Shown here piece by piece: positions 26,500-36,920 of a stretch of 53,694 bases of DNA (its first letter is position 1; each line of letters begins with the position of its first letter). The translations under genes were made by a program, and so were the position numbers. Below the pieces are notes generated by a model that worked only from the letters and a program-made list of their open reading frames with translations, made no database searches and was not told the origin of the DNA. The DNA is from Curvibacter cyanobacteriorum (GTDB lineage Bacteria > Pseudomonadota > Gammaproteobacteria > Burkholderiales > Burkholderiaceae_C), in assembly GCF_028649475.1 (NCBI RefSeq), contig NZ_JAQSIP010000016.1:1-53694 (forward strand), given 5' to 3'.

Positions 26500-27402
26500 T
26501 CAGGCCGGAAACACCCCAGTCGACAGGTAACGGTCACCGCGGTCGCACACGACAAACGCGATGGTGGCGTTTTCGCAGGTTCGCGCAATCTCCTGCGCGA
26601 CCCAGCAAGCGCCAGCGGCCGAGATGCCGGCAAAGATGCCTTCCTCACGGGCCAGTCGGCGGCAGCTTTCCTCGGCATCGTCTTGCGACACGTACACCAA
26701 CTGGTCCACCAGGCTGGCGTCGTAAATGCTGGGCAGGTAAGCCTCGGGCCACTTGCGGATGCCAGGAATGCGCGACCCCTCACTCGGTTGTGCACCGATG
26801 ATGCGCACGGCGGAGTTCTTTTCCTTCAGGTAACGCGCCACGCCCGTGATGGTGCCCGTGGTGCCCATGGCGCTCACAAAGTGGGTGATGCGGCCCCCGG
26901 TCTGCTCCCACAGCTCCGGCCCCGTGGTCTCGTAGTGGATGCGGGGGTTGTCGGCGTTGCCAAACTGATCCAGCACGCGGCCCTTGCCTTCCTTTTGCAT
27001 CTGCTCGGCCAGGTCGCGGGCGTATTCCATGCCGCCGCTCTTGGGGGTCAGCAGCAATTCGGCCCCGAAGGCCTTCATGGTCTGGGCGCGCTCGATGGAC
27101 AGGTCCTCGGGCATGATCAAAACCATGCGGTACCCCCGGATGGCAGCGGCCATGGCCAGCGCAATGCCGGTGTTGCCCGAGGTGGCCTCGATCAGCGTGT
27201 CGCCAGGCTTGATGTCGCCGCGTTCTTCGGCACGGCGGATCATCGACAAAGCGGGTCGGTCCTTGACCGAACCGGCCGGGTTGTTGCCCTCCAGCTTGGC
27301 CAAGACCACGTTGCCGCGTCGCTGGTTGTCAGCGACCCCGATGCGCTGAAGCGCGATCAAGGGCGTTTTTCCGACGGCGTCTTCAATGGTTGGGTATTTC
27401 AT
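26500..27402 (-). CDS. cysM: Cysteine synthase B
   Basis: 300 residues from the ATG at 27402. A PLP enzyme forming cysteine from O-acetylserine and sulfide or thiosulfate. The PLP lysine is Lys47 in NPAGSVKDRPA; substrate loops are EATSGNTGIALA and SAMGTTGTITGVARYLKE. The ARREEG-like segment (LAREEGIFAGISAAGACW) and the length fit CysM rather than CysK. The start lies close to a tRNA gene on the other strand. The next two genes on the minus strand include a TusA-like sulfur carrier, so sulfur use may be the common thread. Confidence 0.94.
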   Translation of the reverse strand: MKYPTIEDAVGKTPLIALQRIGVADNQRRGNVVLAKLEGNNPAGSVKDRPALSMIRRAEERGDIKPGDTLIEATSGNTGIALAMAAAIRGYRMVLIMPEDLSIERAQTMKAFGAELLLTPKSGGMEYARDLAEQMQKEGKGRVLDQFGNADNPRIHYETTGPELWEQTGGRITHFVSAMGTTGTITGVARYLKEKNSAVRIIGAQPSEGSRIPGIRKWPEAYLPSIYDASLVDQLVYVSQDDAEESCRRLAREEGIFAGISAAGACWVAQEIARTCENATIAFVVCDRGDRYLSTGVFPA

Positions 27403-27440
27403 GCCCAACACTGTGCCATAATTTCGGTCTAGCGTTTTTT

Positions 27441-27525
27441 GCCCGGGTGGTGAAATTGGTAGACGCAGGGGACTCAAAATCCCCCGCCGCAAGGCGTGCC
27501 GGTTCGATTCCGGCCCCGGGCACCA
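27441..27525 (+). tRNA. tRNA-Leu (anticodon CAA)
   Basis: Acceptor stem GCCCGGG (27441-27447) pairs with CCCGGGC (27515-27521), with discriminator A and encoded CCA. The anticodon stem GGGGA/TCCCC encloses CTCAAAA, giving anticodon CAA. There is a long variable arm and a TΨC arm with GGTTCGATTCC, all typical of class II tRNA-Leu. Confidence 0.97.
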
Positions 27526-27617
27526 CTTACAAATCAACGACTCACGTTCGATTGATAGGTAAGAGCAAAAAGACGTTCCGCATCCGTTCACCGTGATGCG
27601 CTGCCAGCCAGCAAGAC

Positions 27618-27643
27618 AACCGCCTCCGAGGCGGTTATTTTTT
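27618..27643 (+). terminator. Terminator after tRNA-Leu
   Basis: AACCGCCT and AGGCGGTT with a CCG loop form an 8-bp stem; an A and six T follow. Confidence 0.95.
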
Positions 27644-27760
27644 GTCTGCGTGCAGGTCTCCCCCCCCGCCGTGGCCCCCACCTGATGGTTCCCACCACCA
27701 CCACTCACCGAGCCCACCGCTCGCACCGGGTCACCGGGGCGGCCGAACCCAGCCGCCCCC

Positions 27761-29110
27761 TCAGGGCGCCAGCGGCGGGTCAAAGAAAGCGATGCGGGCC
27801 CCGCGCTTGACCGCGTACATGGCGTCGTCGGCGCGGCGCAGCAACTGGTCCGGGCTCAGACCATCGTCGGGGTAGTGGGCCACGCCGATGCTTGGCACGA
27901 TCTGCAGGGCGTGGCCATCGATCAGCGCGGGCTGCTGCAAGGCGGCCTGGACCTTCTCGAGCACGGCCTGCACGTTGTCCGGGGTCTGCACAGACTCGAG
28001 CAGGACCACGAACTCGTCCCCGCCCAGGCGCGCCACGGTGTCGGTCTCCCGCACGGCGTCACGCAGGCGCTGTGCCACGGTCTGCAACAGGCGGTCGCCC
28101 ACGGCGTGTCCCAGGCGGTCGTTGACCTGCTTGAAGCGGTCCAGGTCCAGAAACAACAACGAGACCCGCCCTTGCGCACGCTCGGCCCGGGCCAGGGCGC
28201 GCCGCAAGCGGTCGTCCAGCAGGTAGCGGTTGGGCAACCCCGTGAGGGCGTCGAACTGCGCCATCTGCTGCAAGCGCGCGTACAGCGCGGTGCGCTCAAT
28301 CGCCATGGCGATCTGGGTCGACACGTACTGCAGCAGCGTGAGGTGCTTGTTGGACCAGGGGGCGTCGCCCTGGTAACGCTTGAGCACCAAGGCCCCCACG
28401 CGGCCCCGTGGGGTGTTCAGTGGCACCCCCAACCACGCAGCCCAGTCGGCCCGAAACGCCAACCGCGTGGCGTCGGGCTGCTGCGCGAGGTCGTCGGGCG
28501 TCAACATCAAAGGCGCCCCGGCGGCCGGAATGGCCTCGTACAGGCGTTGATCGGCCTGGGCTTCGAGGGGGTCGTCCAGCGCCGGGTGCTGGCCGTCGCG
28601 CACCTGGTAGGCCAGCCGGGGAGGCCCCTGCGGCGTGTCCTGAACCCAGACCGAGAAATGCTGCACCGGCATCAAGGTGCCCACGATGGAGTGCACCTTG
28701 GCAATCAGCTCGTCCACATCGCTGCTGGCATGGGCGGCTTCCGAGATGGCGAACAAGGCCGCCTGCGAGGCCTCGGCCTGCTTCAGGGCGCTGACGTCGC
28801 GCGCCACGGCCACACGCTTCTGACCGGGGTCCGTGCGACGGGCCGACCACATCAGGTGCACCAGCTGGCCATCCTTTCGAACGTAGCAGTTCTCAAAGTG
28901 GAGGTGGGGCTGACCGTCCATCACGCGCTGGGCCGCGCGCAGGGTGCGCTCCAGGTCGAACGGGGCGACGAAATCGGTCATGCGGCGCCCGATCATCTCC
29001 TCGGGCGGGTAACCAAAAATACGCTCCCCCGCTGGACTGATGTACTCAAAGACGCCCTGGGCGTCGACCACGCAGATCGCGTCAAGCAACAGATCGGCAA
29101 TTTTGTCCAT
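27761..29110 (-). CDS. PAS-GAF-GGDEF diguanylate cyclase
   Basis: 449 residues from the ATG at 29110; a GTG at 29182 would add 24 residues, and neither has a good ribosome site. PAS domain about 4-108 (AICVVDAQGVFEYISPAGERIFGY), GAF about 118-275, and GGDEF about 283-440. The active site is intact (GGDEF at 363-367), and the RxxD inhibitory site sits five residues before it (RETD, 354-357), so it should make c-di-GMP and be product-inhibited. There is no membrane helix, so the signal is cytoplasmic. The only other c-di-GMP-related gene in view is the PilZ-fused cyclase. Confidence 0.93.
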   Translation of the reverse strand: MDKIADLLLDAICVVDAQGVFEYISPAGERIFGYPPEEMIGRRMTDFVAPFDLERTLRAAQRVMDGQPHLHFENCYVRKDGQLVHLMWSARRTDPGQKRVAVARDVSALKQAEASQAALFAISEAAHASSDVDELIAKVHSIVGTLMPVQHFSVWVQDTPQGPPRLAYQVRDGQHPALDDPLEAQADQRLYEAIPAAGAPLMLTPDDLAQQPDATRLAFRADWAAWLGVPLNTPRGRVGALVLKRYQGDAPWSNKHLTLLQYVSTQIAMAIERTALYARLQQMAQFDALTGLPNRYLLDDRLRRALARAERAQGRVSLLFLDLDRFKQVNDRLGHAVGDRLLQTVAQRLRDAVRETDTVARLGGDEFVVLLESVQTPDNVQAVLEKVQAALQQPALIDGHALQIVPSIGVAHYPDDGLSPDQLLRRADDAMYAVKRGARIAFFDPPLAP

Positions 29111-29297
29111 GAAAGGCTGTGCTGTGTGCCTCGCGCACTGTGACTTGAATCGTGCGCCTAGCGTAGCTGAATTTTGCGTCACTGCCGAGGACTCAGCGCA
29201 GCTCCCAGCCCCGAACTGTCAAGCAAACCCCTGAGGCGGGCCCGACCTTGCGCCTGGGGGCTCACCGCTTCGGCCGACCCGGCGCACCATGTGCACC

Positions 29298-29353
29298 GCC
29301 CCTTTGACACAGCCCCTTTGACACCGCCCCTTTCACTCCGCCCCTGTCGCACC
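29298..29353. repeat. Imperfect 14-bp tandem repeat, four units
   Basis: Units of the type GCCCCTTTGACACC start at 29298, 29312, 29326 and 29340. The first two differ in one base; later ones drift. It lies 33 bases before the phosphatase start, so it may be transcribed in its leader or carry repeated TTGACA-like hexamers. Confidence 0.8.
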
Positions 29354-29385
29354 CGACGCACCCAACACCACAGCCCCCACCCACC

Positions 29386-29976
29386 ATGATCTTCTTTTCA
29401 CGGTTCCTCCTCACCTGGCTGACCCGCTGCGGTCTGATCGCCCTGCTGGCCTGGGGCGGCTCCGCCCAGGCCAACGACCTGTCCCAACGCCTGGCCTCGG
29501 CCGACCATGTCCTGCTGATGCGCCATGCCTACGCGCCTGGCATTGGCGACCCCACGGGCTATGTGCTGGGCCGCTGCGAAACCCAGCGTGTGCTCAACGA
29601 CGAGGGCAAGGCGCAAGCCACGCGCACCGGCCAGTGGCTGCGCCAGCAGGGAGTGCAGCAGGCCGAAGTGCACAGCAGCCCGTGGTGCCGCTGCCTGCAA
29701 ACCGCCGAGCGACTGGGCCTGGGGACACCACTCAACACCCCGGCCCTGGCCTCGTTCTTTGACCAACCCGAGCAAGCCGGCGCCCAGACTGCCGCACTGC
29801 AACGGCTGATCGCTGAACGCCTGGCCCGCAAAGGAACCCAAGCGCTGATCCTGGTCACCCACGACGTCAACATCCGGGCGTTCACGGGCGCCTCGGTGCG
29901 CTCGGGCGAGATGGTGCTGGCCCGGGTCAATGCCCAGGGGCAAAGCCTGGACCACCAAGTCCTGCCCTTGCGCTGA
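29386..29976 (+). CDS. Exported histidine phosphatase-family protein
   Basis: 196 residues with a signal sequence (cleavage after AQA, about residue 29). The catalytic RH pair is in LLMRHAYA (Arg46-His47), a further conserved Arg is in RCLQTAERLGLG, and the second His is His159 in LVTHDVNIRAFTG. This is the phosphoglycerate-mutase-like (branch 1) fold; a periplasmic phosphatase of unknown substrate. It stands apart from its neighbours, with a tandem repeat in front. Confidence 0.88.
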   Translation: MIFFSRFLLTWLTRCGLIALLAWGGSAQANDLSQRLASADHVLLMRHAYAPGIGDPTGYVLGRCETQRVLNDEGKAQATRTGQWLRQQGVQQAEVHSSPWCRCLQTAERLGLGTPLNTPALASFFDQPEQAGAQTAALQRLIAERLARKGTQALILVTHDVNIRAFTGASVRSGEMVLARVNAQGQSLDHQVLPLR

Positions 29977-30052
29977 GGCGCCCGAGGCCGCGCTGCCGCC
30001 GCCCCGACGGCCGAAACGCGCGACAGACGGGGTTGACGCCACCCGAATCTGT

Positions 30053-30067
30053 TGCGAATTCTTCGCA
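30053..30067. promoter_or_regulatory. Fur-like box before the DUF2946/TonB-receptor operon
   Basis: TGCGAA-TTC-TTCGCA is a perfect inverted repeat, within GTTGCGAATTCTTCGCATTG. It is close in form to Fur boxes of beta-proteobacteria (TGCGAATNATTCGCA type). A TTGACG hexamer lies about 15 bases upstream, so binding would block the promoter. Confidence 0.6.
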
Positions 30068-30089
30068 TTGGCTCCGTTAAACTCTCGCC

Positions 30090-30473
30090 ATGCGCCGTCC
30101 GTGGATTCTTCGATTTGCCTGGCTGCTGTGGCTGGCTTCGCTTGGCACGGCCGTCTTGCCATTGGCGCACGACCTGTCGCACCGGCACGGCTTGCCGGTG
30201 CTGGTGGGCAGCAGCGCCCTCGCCACCCCGGCCACCCTGGCCGATCCGGGCAGCGCTGAGGAACACGCGCCCAGCGACGCCGAAGTGGGCTTTTGCCTGG
30301 TCTGCGCCCACCTGGGCAGCCAGCACCTGAGCCTGCCCGAAGCGCCCGTGCGCCTGCCGAGCCTGCAGCCACGGCCCCAAGCGGTGGCTGCGACGCCCCC
30401 GGCACAGCCTGCCGCCCAAGTGGCCTGGCTGCGGCCCGCGCCGCGCGCTCCCCCTGCCGCTTTCTCCCTCTGA
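30090..30473 (+). CDS. Small Cys/His membrane protein, DUF2946-like
   Basis: 127 residues. One N-terminal membrane segment (FAWLLWLASLGTAVLPLAHDL, about 9-30), a His-rich start of the next part (HDLSHRHG), and a C-x-x-C motif in GFCLVCAHLGSQH. A Pro/Ala-rich tail follows (about 85-127). These features are those of small DUF2946-type proteins found beside TonB-dependent receptors; a role in metal handling is often suggested but unproved. It follows the Fur-like box and precedes the receptor. Confidence 0.65.
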   Translation: MRRPWILRFAWLLWLASLGTAVLPLAHDLSHRHGLPVLVGSSALATPATLADPGSAEEHAPSDAEVGFCLVCAHLGSQHLSLPEAPVRLPSLQPRPQAVAATPPAQPAAQVAWLRPAPRAPPAAFSL

Positions 30474-30605
30474 CCCCTTGATTTTCAGTCCCGCGTGCCC
30501 GGCACGCGGGCTTGGCGCTGGCCTGCCTGCCATGGGTGCAGCCAGCAGGCTGGCGCCGGCATTCCAACAGAGCATTGGGGCGCAGCCGCGCCCCTGGAGA
30601 AACGT

Positions 30606-32678
30606 GTGTTGTTCAAACAAAACCTGTGGCCCCTCGCGGTGGCCTCGACCTTGTCCTGCCTGCAAAGCCCGGCCCACGCGGCGGGTGATTCGCTGATCAC
30701 CTTGGGCGAGGTCAAAGTGAGCTCAGGGACCGAAGGCGCCCTGCCCCCCAGCAGCCTGCTGACCTCGGTCGACCTGCTGGGCGCCGACAAGATCGAAGAC
30801 CAGAACGTCAACAACAGCTGGGAGCTGCTGGGCCAACTGCCCGGCATCCAGCTGACCGAAACCCGCATGGGCGCCGAGTCCGGCAAGCCGACCTTCCGGG
30901 CCTTCAATGGCGAGGGCTACATCAACGGGATCAAGGTGCTGATCGATGGCATCCCCAGCAACGTCAACAGCGGCAACCAGCGCTTCATTGACATGATCTT
31001 CCCGCTGGAGCTGGACTACATCGAGGTGGTGCGCGGCACCAACGACCCGCGCTATGGCCTGCACAACATCGGTGGCAACATCAATTTCGCCACCCGCCAG
31101 GGCGGCCACTACAACGACAGCCGCATCAGCTACGGCAGCCATGCCACCCGCGAAGTGCAGTGGGCGCTGGGCCGTGAAACCCAGGGCTTTGCGCAAAACT
31201 ACTTCATCGCCAAGCAGGACTCGAATGGCTACCGCGACCACTCGGCTTACCAAAAGTACACGCTGGGTGGCAAGTGGTTCATCACCTCGCCCGACCAGAC
31301 CATCAAAGCCGGCATCGTGGCGCGCCTGTACTCGAACCAGGCACAGGAGCCCGGCTTCTTGACGCTGGCCCAGTGGGCCCAAAACCCCCAGCAATCGGGC
31401 GCCCACAACGCCAACGACGGGGACTCGCGCGACATGAAGCACCTCAGCGCCCACCTGGACTGGCAGATCACGCCGCAATGGCTGGCCAGCCAGAAGCTGT
31501 ACTTCAACCACTACAGCGACGACCGCCGCGTCACCTTCACGGCCAGCCCGGCCGCCAGCCTGAACAACCTGCCGCGCCAGCGCCGCTTCTGGGACGAGAA
31601 CCAGACCGGCTGGATGGGCACCCTGACCTGGCGCGGCCAGGCGGGCCTGGTGGTGGACGGTGGCCTCAATGTGGAGCGCCAAAAGAACCTCTACCAGCGC
31701 TACCGTTACGCCTACGCGATCCCCACCAACTTCAGCCAGCCCACCACCACGTCGAACGACGACCAGTACACGCTGAACAACGTGGGCGGCTATGTGCAGG
31801 CCATCGTGCAGGCCACCGACAAACTCAAGCTGGTGCCCGGCCTGCGCCTGGACCAGTTCAGCGGTGACACCCTGATCCGCACCAGCGGCGTGCGCGGCCG
31901 CTTGCAGGGCTACGGCTGGATCCAGCAGCCCAAGTTCAGCCTGGTCTACAGCCTCAACCCCGAAACCAGCCTGTACGCCAACTGGGGCCGCACCTTCCAG
32001 GTGCTGACGGGTTCGCGGGCGCCGGCCTACCTGACCAGCAGCGCTCAAGCCCAGTTTGCGCCGTCCATGAACACTGGCACCGAGCTGGGGGTCAAGTTCA
32101 AGCCCGCACCGCACACCGACCTGCGGGTGGCCCTGTGGCGACAAGAGGCCACCAACGAGGTCGCCAACATGCCCAGCACCGGCACCACGGTAGGCCTGGG
32201 CCAGACGCTGCGCAAGGGCCTGGACCTGCAGGCGGGCACGCGCCTGGGCCCGCAGCTCAAGGTCTGGGCCTCGCACTCGCTGCAAGAGGCCCGGGTGGTG
32301 AGCGCCTTCACCGCGGCAGGCGTGTCGCTGGCCGGCAAAGAGGTGTTTGCCACGCCGCGCCGCATCAGCACGGCCGGCCTCGAGTACCAAGCCCATGAAA
32401 AGCTGCGCCTGGGCCTGCAAGGGCGCGCCCAGAGCGACTACTTCATTGACGACCTCAATGCCCAGGGCAAGTTCGGCGCCTTGCTGACCTTCGACGCCAG
32501 CGCGCGCTACACCGTGTCGCCGCAGGTGAGTGTGGACTTCCAGATCAAGAACCTGGCCGACCGCCGCCAGGCCTATGTCTGGTACGACAACTTCTTCTGG
32601 CCCGCCGGCAGCGCCCAGCCCATGGCGTCGCCCGGGGCCGGTCGCACGGCGTTCATCGCCCTCAACCTGAAGATGTGA
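30606..32678 (+). CDS. TonB-dependent outer-membrane receptor
   Basis: 690 residues from the GTG at 30606, with GGAG upstream; a TTG one codon later is equally possible. A signal sequence ends after AHA. A TonB-box-like LGEVKVSSG is followed by the plug (NSWELLGQLPGIQLTETR, DGIPSNVNSGNQRFIDMIFPLELDYIEVVRGTNDPRYG and the NFATRQGG end of the plug) and a 22-strand-type barrel. The last residue is Met instead of the usual aromatic (ALNLKM), a small oddity for barrel assembly. Iron regulation is suggested by the upstream Fur-like box; the ligand is unknown. DUF1624-like gene follows after 8 bases. Confidence 0.93.
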   Translation: MLFKQNLWPLAVASTLSCLQSPAHAAGDSLITLGEVKVSSGTEGALPPSSLLTSVDLLGADKIEDQNVNNSWELLGQLPGIQLTETRMGAESGKPTFRAFNGEGYINGIKVLIDGIPSNVNSGNQRFIDMIFPLELDYIEVVRGTNDPRYGLHNIGGNINFATRQGGHYNDSRISYGSHATREVQWALGRETQGFAQNYFIAKQDSNGYRDHSAYQKYTLGGKWFITSPDQTIKAGIVARLYSNQAQEPGFLTLAQWAQNPQQSGAHNANDGDSRDMKHLSAHLDWQITPQWLASQKLYFNHYSDDRRVTFTASPAASLNNLPRQRRFWDENQTGWMGTLTWRGQAGLVVDGGLNVERQKNLYQRYRYAYAIPTNFSQPTTTSNDDQYTLNNVGGYVQAIVQATDKLKLVPGLRLDQFSGDTLIRTSGVRGRLQGYGWIQQPKFSLVYSLNPETSLYANWGRTFQVLTGSRAPAYLTSSAQAQFAPSMNTGTELGVKFKPAPHTDLRVALWRQEATNEVANMPSTGTTVGLGQTLRKGLDLQAGTRLGPQLKVWASHSLQEARVVSAFTAAGVSLAGKEVFATPRRISTAGLEYQAHEKLRLGLQGRAQSDYFIDDLNAQGKFGALLTFDASARYTVSPQVSVDFQIKNLADRRQAYVWYDNFFWPAGSAQPMASPGAGRTAFIALNLKM

Positions 32679-32686
32679 GGCCCCGC

Positions 32687-33829
32687 ATGCCCCCTGACGT
32701 GACCCGCGTTCGACTCAGCAGCATCGACCGCCTGCGGGGGGCTGTCATGGCCCTCATGCTGGTGGACCATGTGCGCGAGTATTTCTTCCTGCACCAACAG
32801 GTCAGCGACCCGATGGTGCTCAACTCCACCTCGGTCGAGCTGTTCTTCACGCGCCTGAGCAGCCACTTCTGCGCCCCGGTGTTTGTGCTGCTGACGGGCC
32901 TCGGGGCCTGGCTCTACGGCCAAAAGAACGGCCGCACCCGGCGGGACACGGCGGTGTTCCTGGCCCAGCGAGGCCTGATCCTGATCGCCCTCGAGTTGAC
33001 GGTGGTGAACTTTGCCTGGAGCCTCAGCCTGAGCCCGCCCAAGCTCTACTTGCAGGTCATCTGGGCCATTGGCCTGTCGATGCTGGCCCTGTCGGCGTTG
33101 CTGTGGCTGCCGCGGCCGGTGCAGGCGGCCCTGGCCGTGCTGATCATGGCGGGGCACAACCTGCTGGACCCGCTGCAGTTCACGCCGCAAGAAGCTGGCT
33201 TCATCCCCTGGGCCATCCTGCACGACCGCAGCCTGATCGAGCTGAGCCCCAGCCTGACCTTGCGCACTTCCTACCCCGTGCTGCCGTGGATCGGCATCAT
33301 GCTGGCGGGTTACCTGATGGGGCCGCTCTACCGCCCCGGCGTCGCCGCGGCCTGGCGGCAACGGTGGCTGGTGTGGGGCGGCGTGGGGGCCCTGCTGACC
33401 TTCGCAGTGCTGCGCCTGGTCAACCGCTATGGCGACCACCCCTGGGTCGCAGGTGCCACGCTGCTGGAGTCGGTCCGCTCCTTCCTGAACCTGACCAAGT
33501 ACCCCCCGTCGCTGCAGTTCATCTTGCTGACCTTGGGGCTCGGTTGGCTGGCCCTGGCTGGCCTGGAACGCCTGAAAGCCGGGGCCTGGCTGGACCGCAT
33601 CGGCGCCGTGCCCCTGTTCTTCTACCTCGGCCACCTGTACCTGTTGCAGGCCCTCTACCAGTGGATGGCATGGGTCTTTGGCACCCACCACGCGGGCCGC
33701 TTTGGCCTGGACGCGGTGTGGCAGGTCTGGGCACTGGCCGCGGGGGTGCTGTGGCTGATGGCCGGCCCCTGCCGGGCCCTGGCCCAGCTCAAACAGCGCA
33801 GCCAGGCCCGCTGGCTGAGCTACTTCTGA
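32687..33829 (+). CDS. DUF1624-like multi-pass membrane protein (HGSNAT-type acyltransferase fold)
   Basis: 380 residues with about ten membrane helices. The start RLSSIDRLRGAVMALMLVDHVREYFF contains the D-x-x-R-G and D-H pattern of the heparan-glucosaminide N-acetyltransferase-like family (DUF1624), whose conserved His is thought to carry an acyl group across the membrane. Further matches are HFCAPVFVLLTGLGAWLYG and PLFFYLGHLYLLQALYQW. GAGG sits six bases before the ATG. It lies 8 bases after the receptor gene, so it belongs to the same operon; acyl modification of a ligand or surface compound is a possibility only. Confidence 0.85.
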   Translation: MPPDVTRVRLSSIDRLRGAVMALMLVDHVREYFFLHQQVSDPMVLNSTSVELFFTRLSSHFCAPVFVLLTGLGAWLYGQKNGRTRRDTAVFLAQRGLILIALELTVVNFAWSLSLSPPKLYLQVIWAIGLSMLALSALLWLPRPVQAALAVLIMAGHNLLDPLQFTPQEAGFIPWAILHDRSLIELSPSLTLRTSYPVLPWIGIMLAGYLMGPLYRPGVAAAWRQRWLVWGGVGALLTFAVLRLVNRYGDHPWVAGATLLESVRSFLNLTKYPPSLQFILLTLGLGWLALAGLERLKAGAWLDRIGAVPLFFYLGHLYLLQALYQWMAWVFGTHHAGRFGLDAVWQVWALAAGVLWLMAGPCRALAQLKQRSQARWLSYF

Positions 33830-33837
33830 AACGGGCT

Positions 33838-33864
33838 GCGGCCGGTGTCAATAGACCCGGCCGC
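33838..33864. terminator. GC-rich hairpin after the receptor operon
   Basis: GCGGCCGG (33838-33845) and CCGGCCGC (33857-33864) with an 11-base loop. There is no T-run, so termination is uncertain. Confidence 0.5.
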
Positions 33865-33999
33865 GCAGGCCCGCCCCCCCGTCAACGGCCCATGCGCTGC
33901 CGACGGCCCGGGCCCTGGCCCCGGGGCCCACCGGGGACCGTGCCCGGGTGGGCACCCGAGGCCCCCAGCCAGTTTGACCAGGCGCCCACCTGATATTCA

Positions 34000-34092
34000 T
34001 TTGAAAATCAGGACAAACCCCTGCCAGCCGCTCCAAAATAAACCAGCAAACGCCTGCAGACGTCGAAATAAAGACAGTTTTTGATTTTCAAA
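34000..34092. repeat. Distant inverted repeat TTTGAAAATCA / TGATTTTCAAA
   Basis: An 11-bp perfect inverted repeat with 71 bases between the arms, in a locally AT-rich stretch of a GC-rich genome. A related TTTGAAAATATTCA occurs nearby (about 34124). Confidence 0.6.
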
Positions 34093-34380
34093 ACACCGCC
34101 ATAGAAATTATCAATCGCGGTCTTTGAAAATATTCAGCCCAGCCCCCCAGCCCCCCACCGGGCGGCGCCCCCCAGCTCCAGACACGGCGGCTTGGCGAGG
34201 CCACCACCCAAAGGCCAGCCGCGCAAGAGCCCAAGCCAGGCAAGGCGGCTCCCCCCATCCGGCGGCCACAGGCTGCGCCGGGGCCGCACGGCAGGCAGCG
34301 GGGGGGGCCTGTCGCGACAGCCACCAACTTTTACAAAAAAGTTTCATCAAAATGCAATTTGAATCACATTTTCTTGGCGG

Positions 34381-34417
34381 ATTGGAATCTCCTATTTGAG
34401 TGATTGGCAGAACCCAT
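34381..34417 (+). promoter_or_regulatory. OxyR-type binding site upstream of katG
   Basis: Four tetramers, ATTG-N7-CTAT-N7-ATTG-N7-CCAT, have exactly the spacing of the OxyR consensus ATAG-N7-CTAT-N7-ATAG-N7-CTAT and match it at 13 of 16 positions. It lies 160 bases before katG, a classical OxyR target. Confidence 0.65.
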
Positions 34418-34513
34418 CGGATTTGAGGCCCATTCACGTGCTTTTGCGCAAAGCAGTCCGTATCATTCACCCCATGCCTTGATGCAGCCCGCAGCAAGCG
34501 ACCAGTGTCTTGA

Positions 34514-36790
<2,277 letters not shown>

Positions 36791-36870
36791 TGCTGGCCTG
36801 AGGCGCCCCCACCGAGCTCACCGCGCCTCACCCCATCGCCCCCTCCTCGCCCCGCCCCCGTGCGGGGGTC

Positions 36871-36905
36871 AGCGCGGCCTCCCAGTCTGGAGGTCGCGCT
36901 TTTTG
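36871..36905 (+). terminator. Terminator of katG
   Basis: AGCGCGGCCTCC and GGAGGTCGCGCT pair over 12 positions with one mismatch, followed by a run of T. It converges on the end of the deacetylase-family gene. Confidence 0.9.
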
Positions 36906-36920
36906 CTTTCTGTGCCCGGC

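Noticed and set aside
30723-32420. 565-codon minus-strand frame antisense to the TonB receptor
   Set aside because: No recognisable motif; the sense strand has plug and barrel features.
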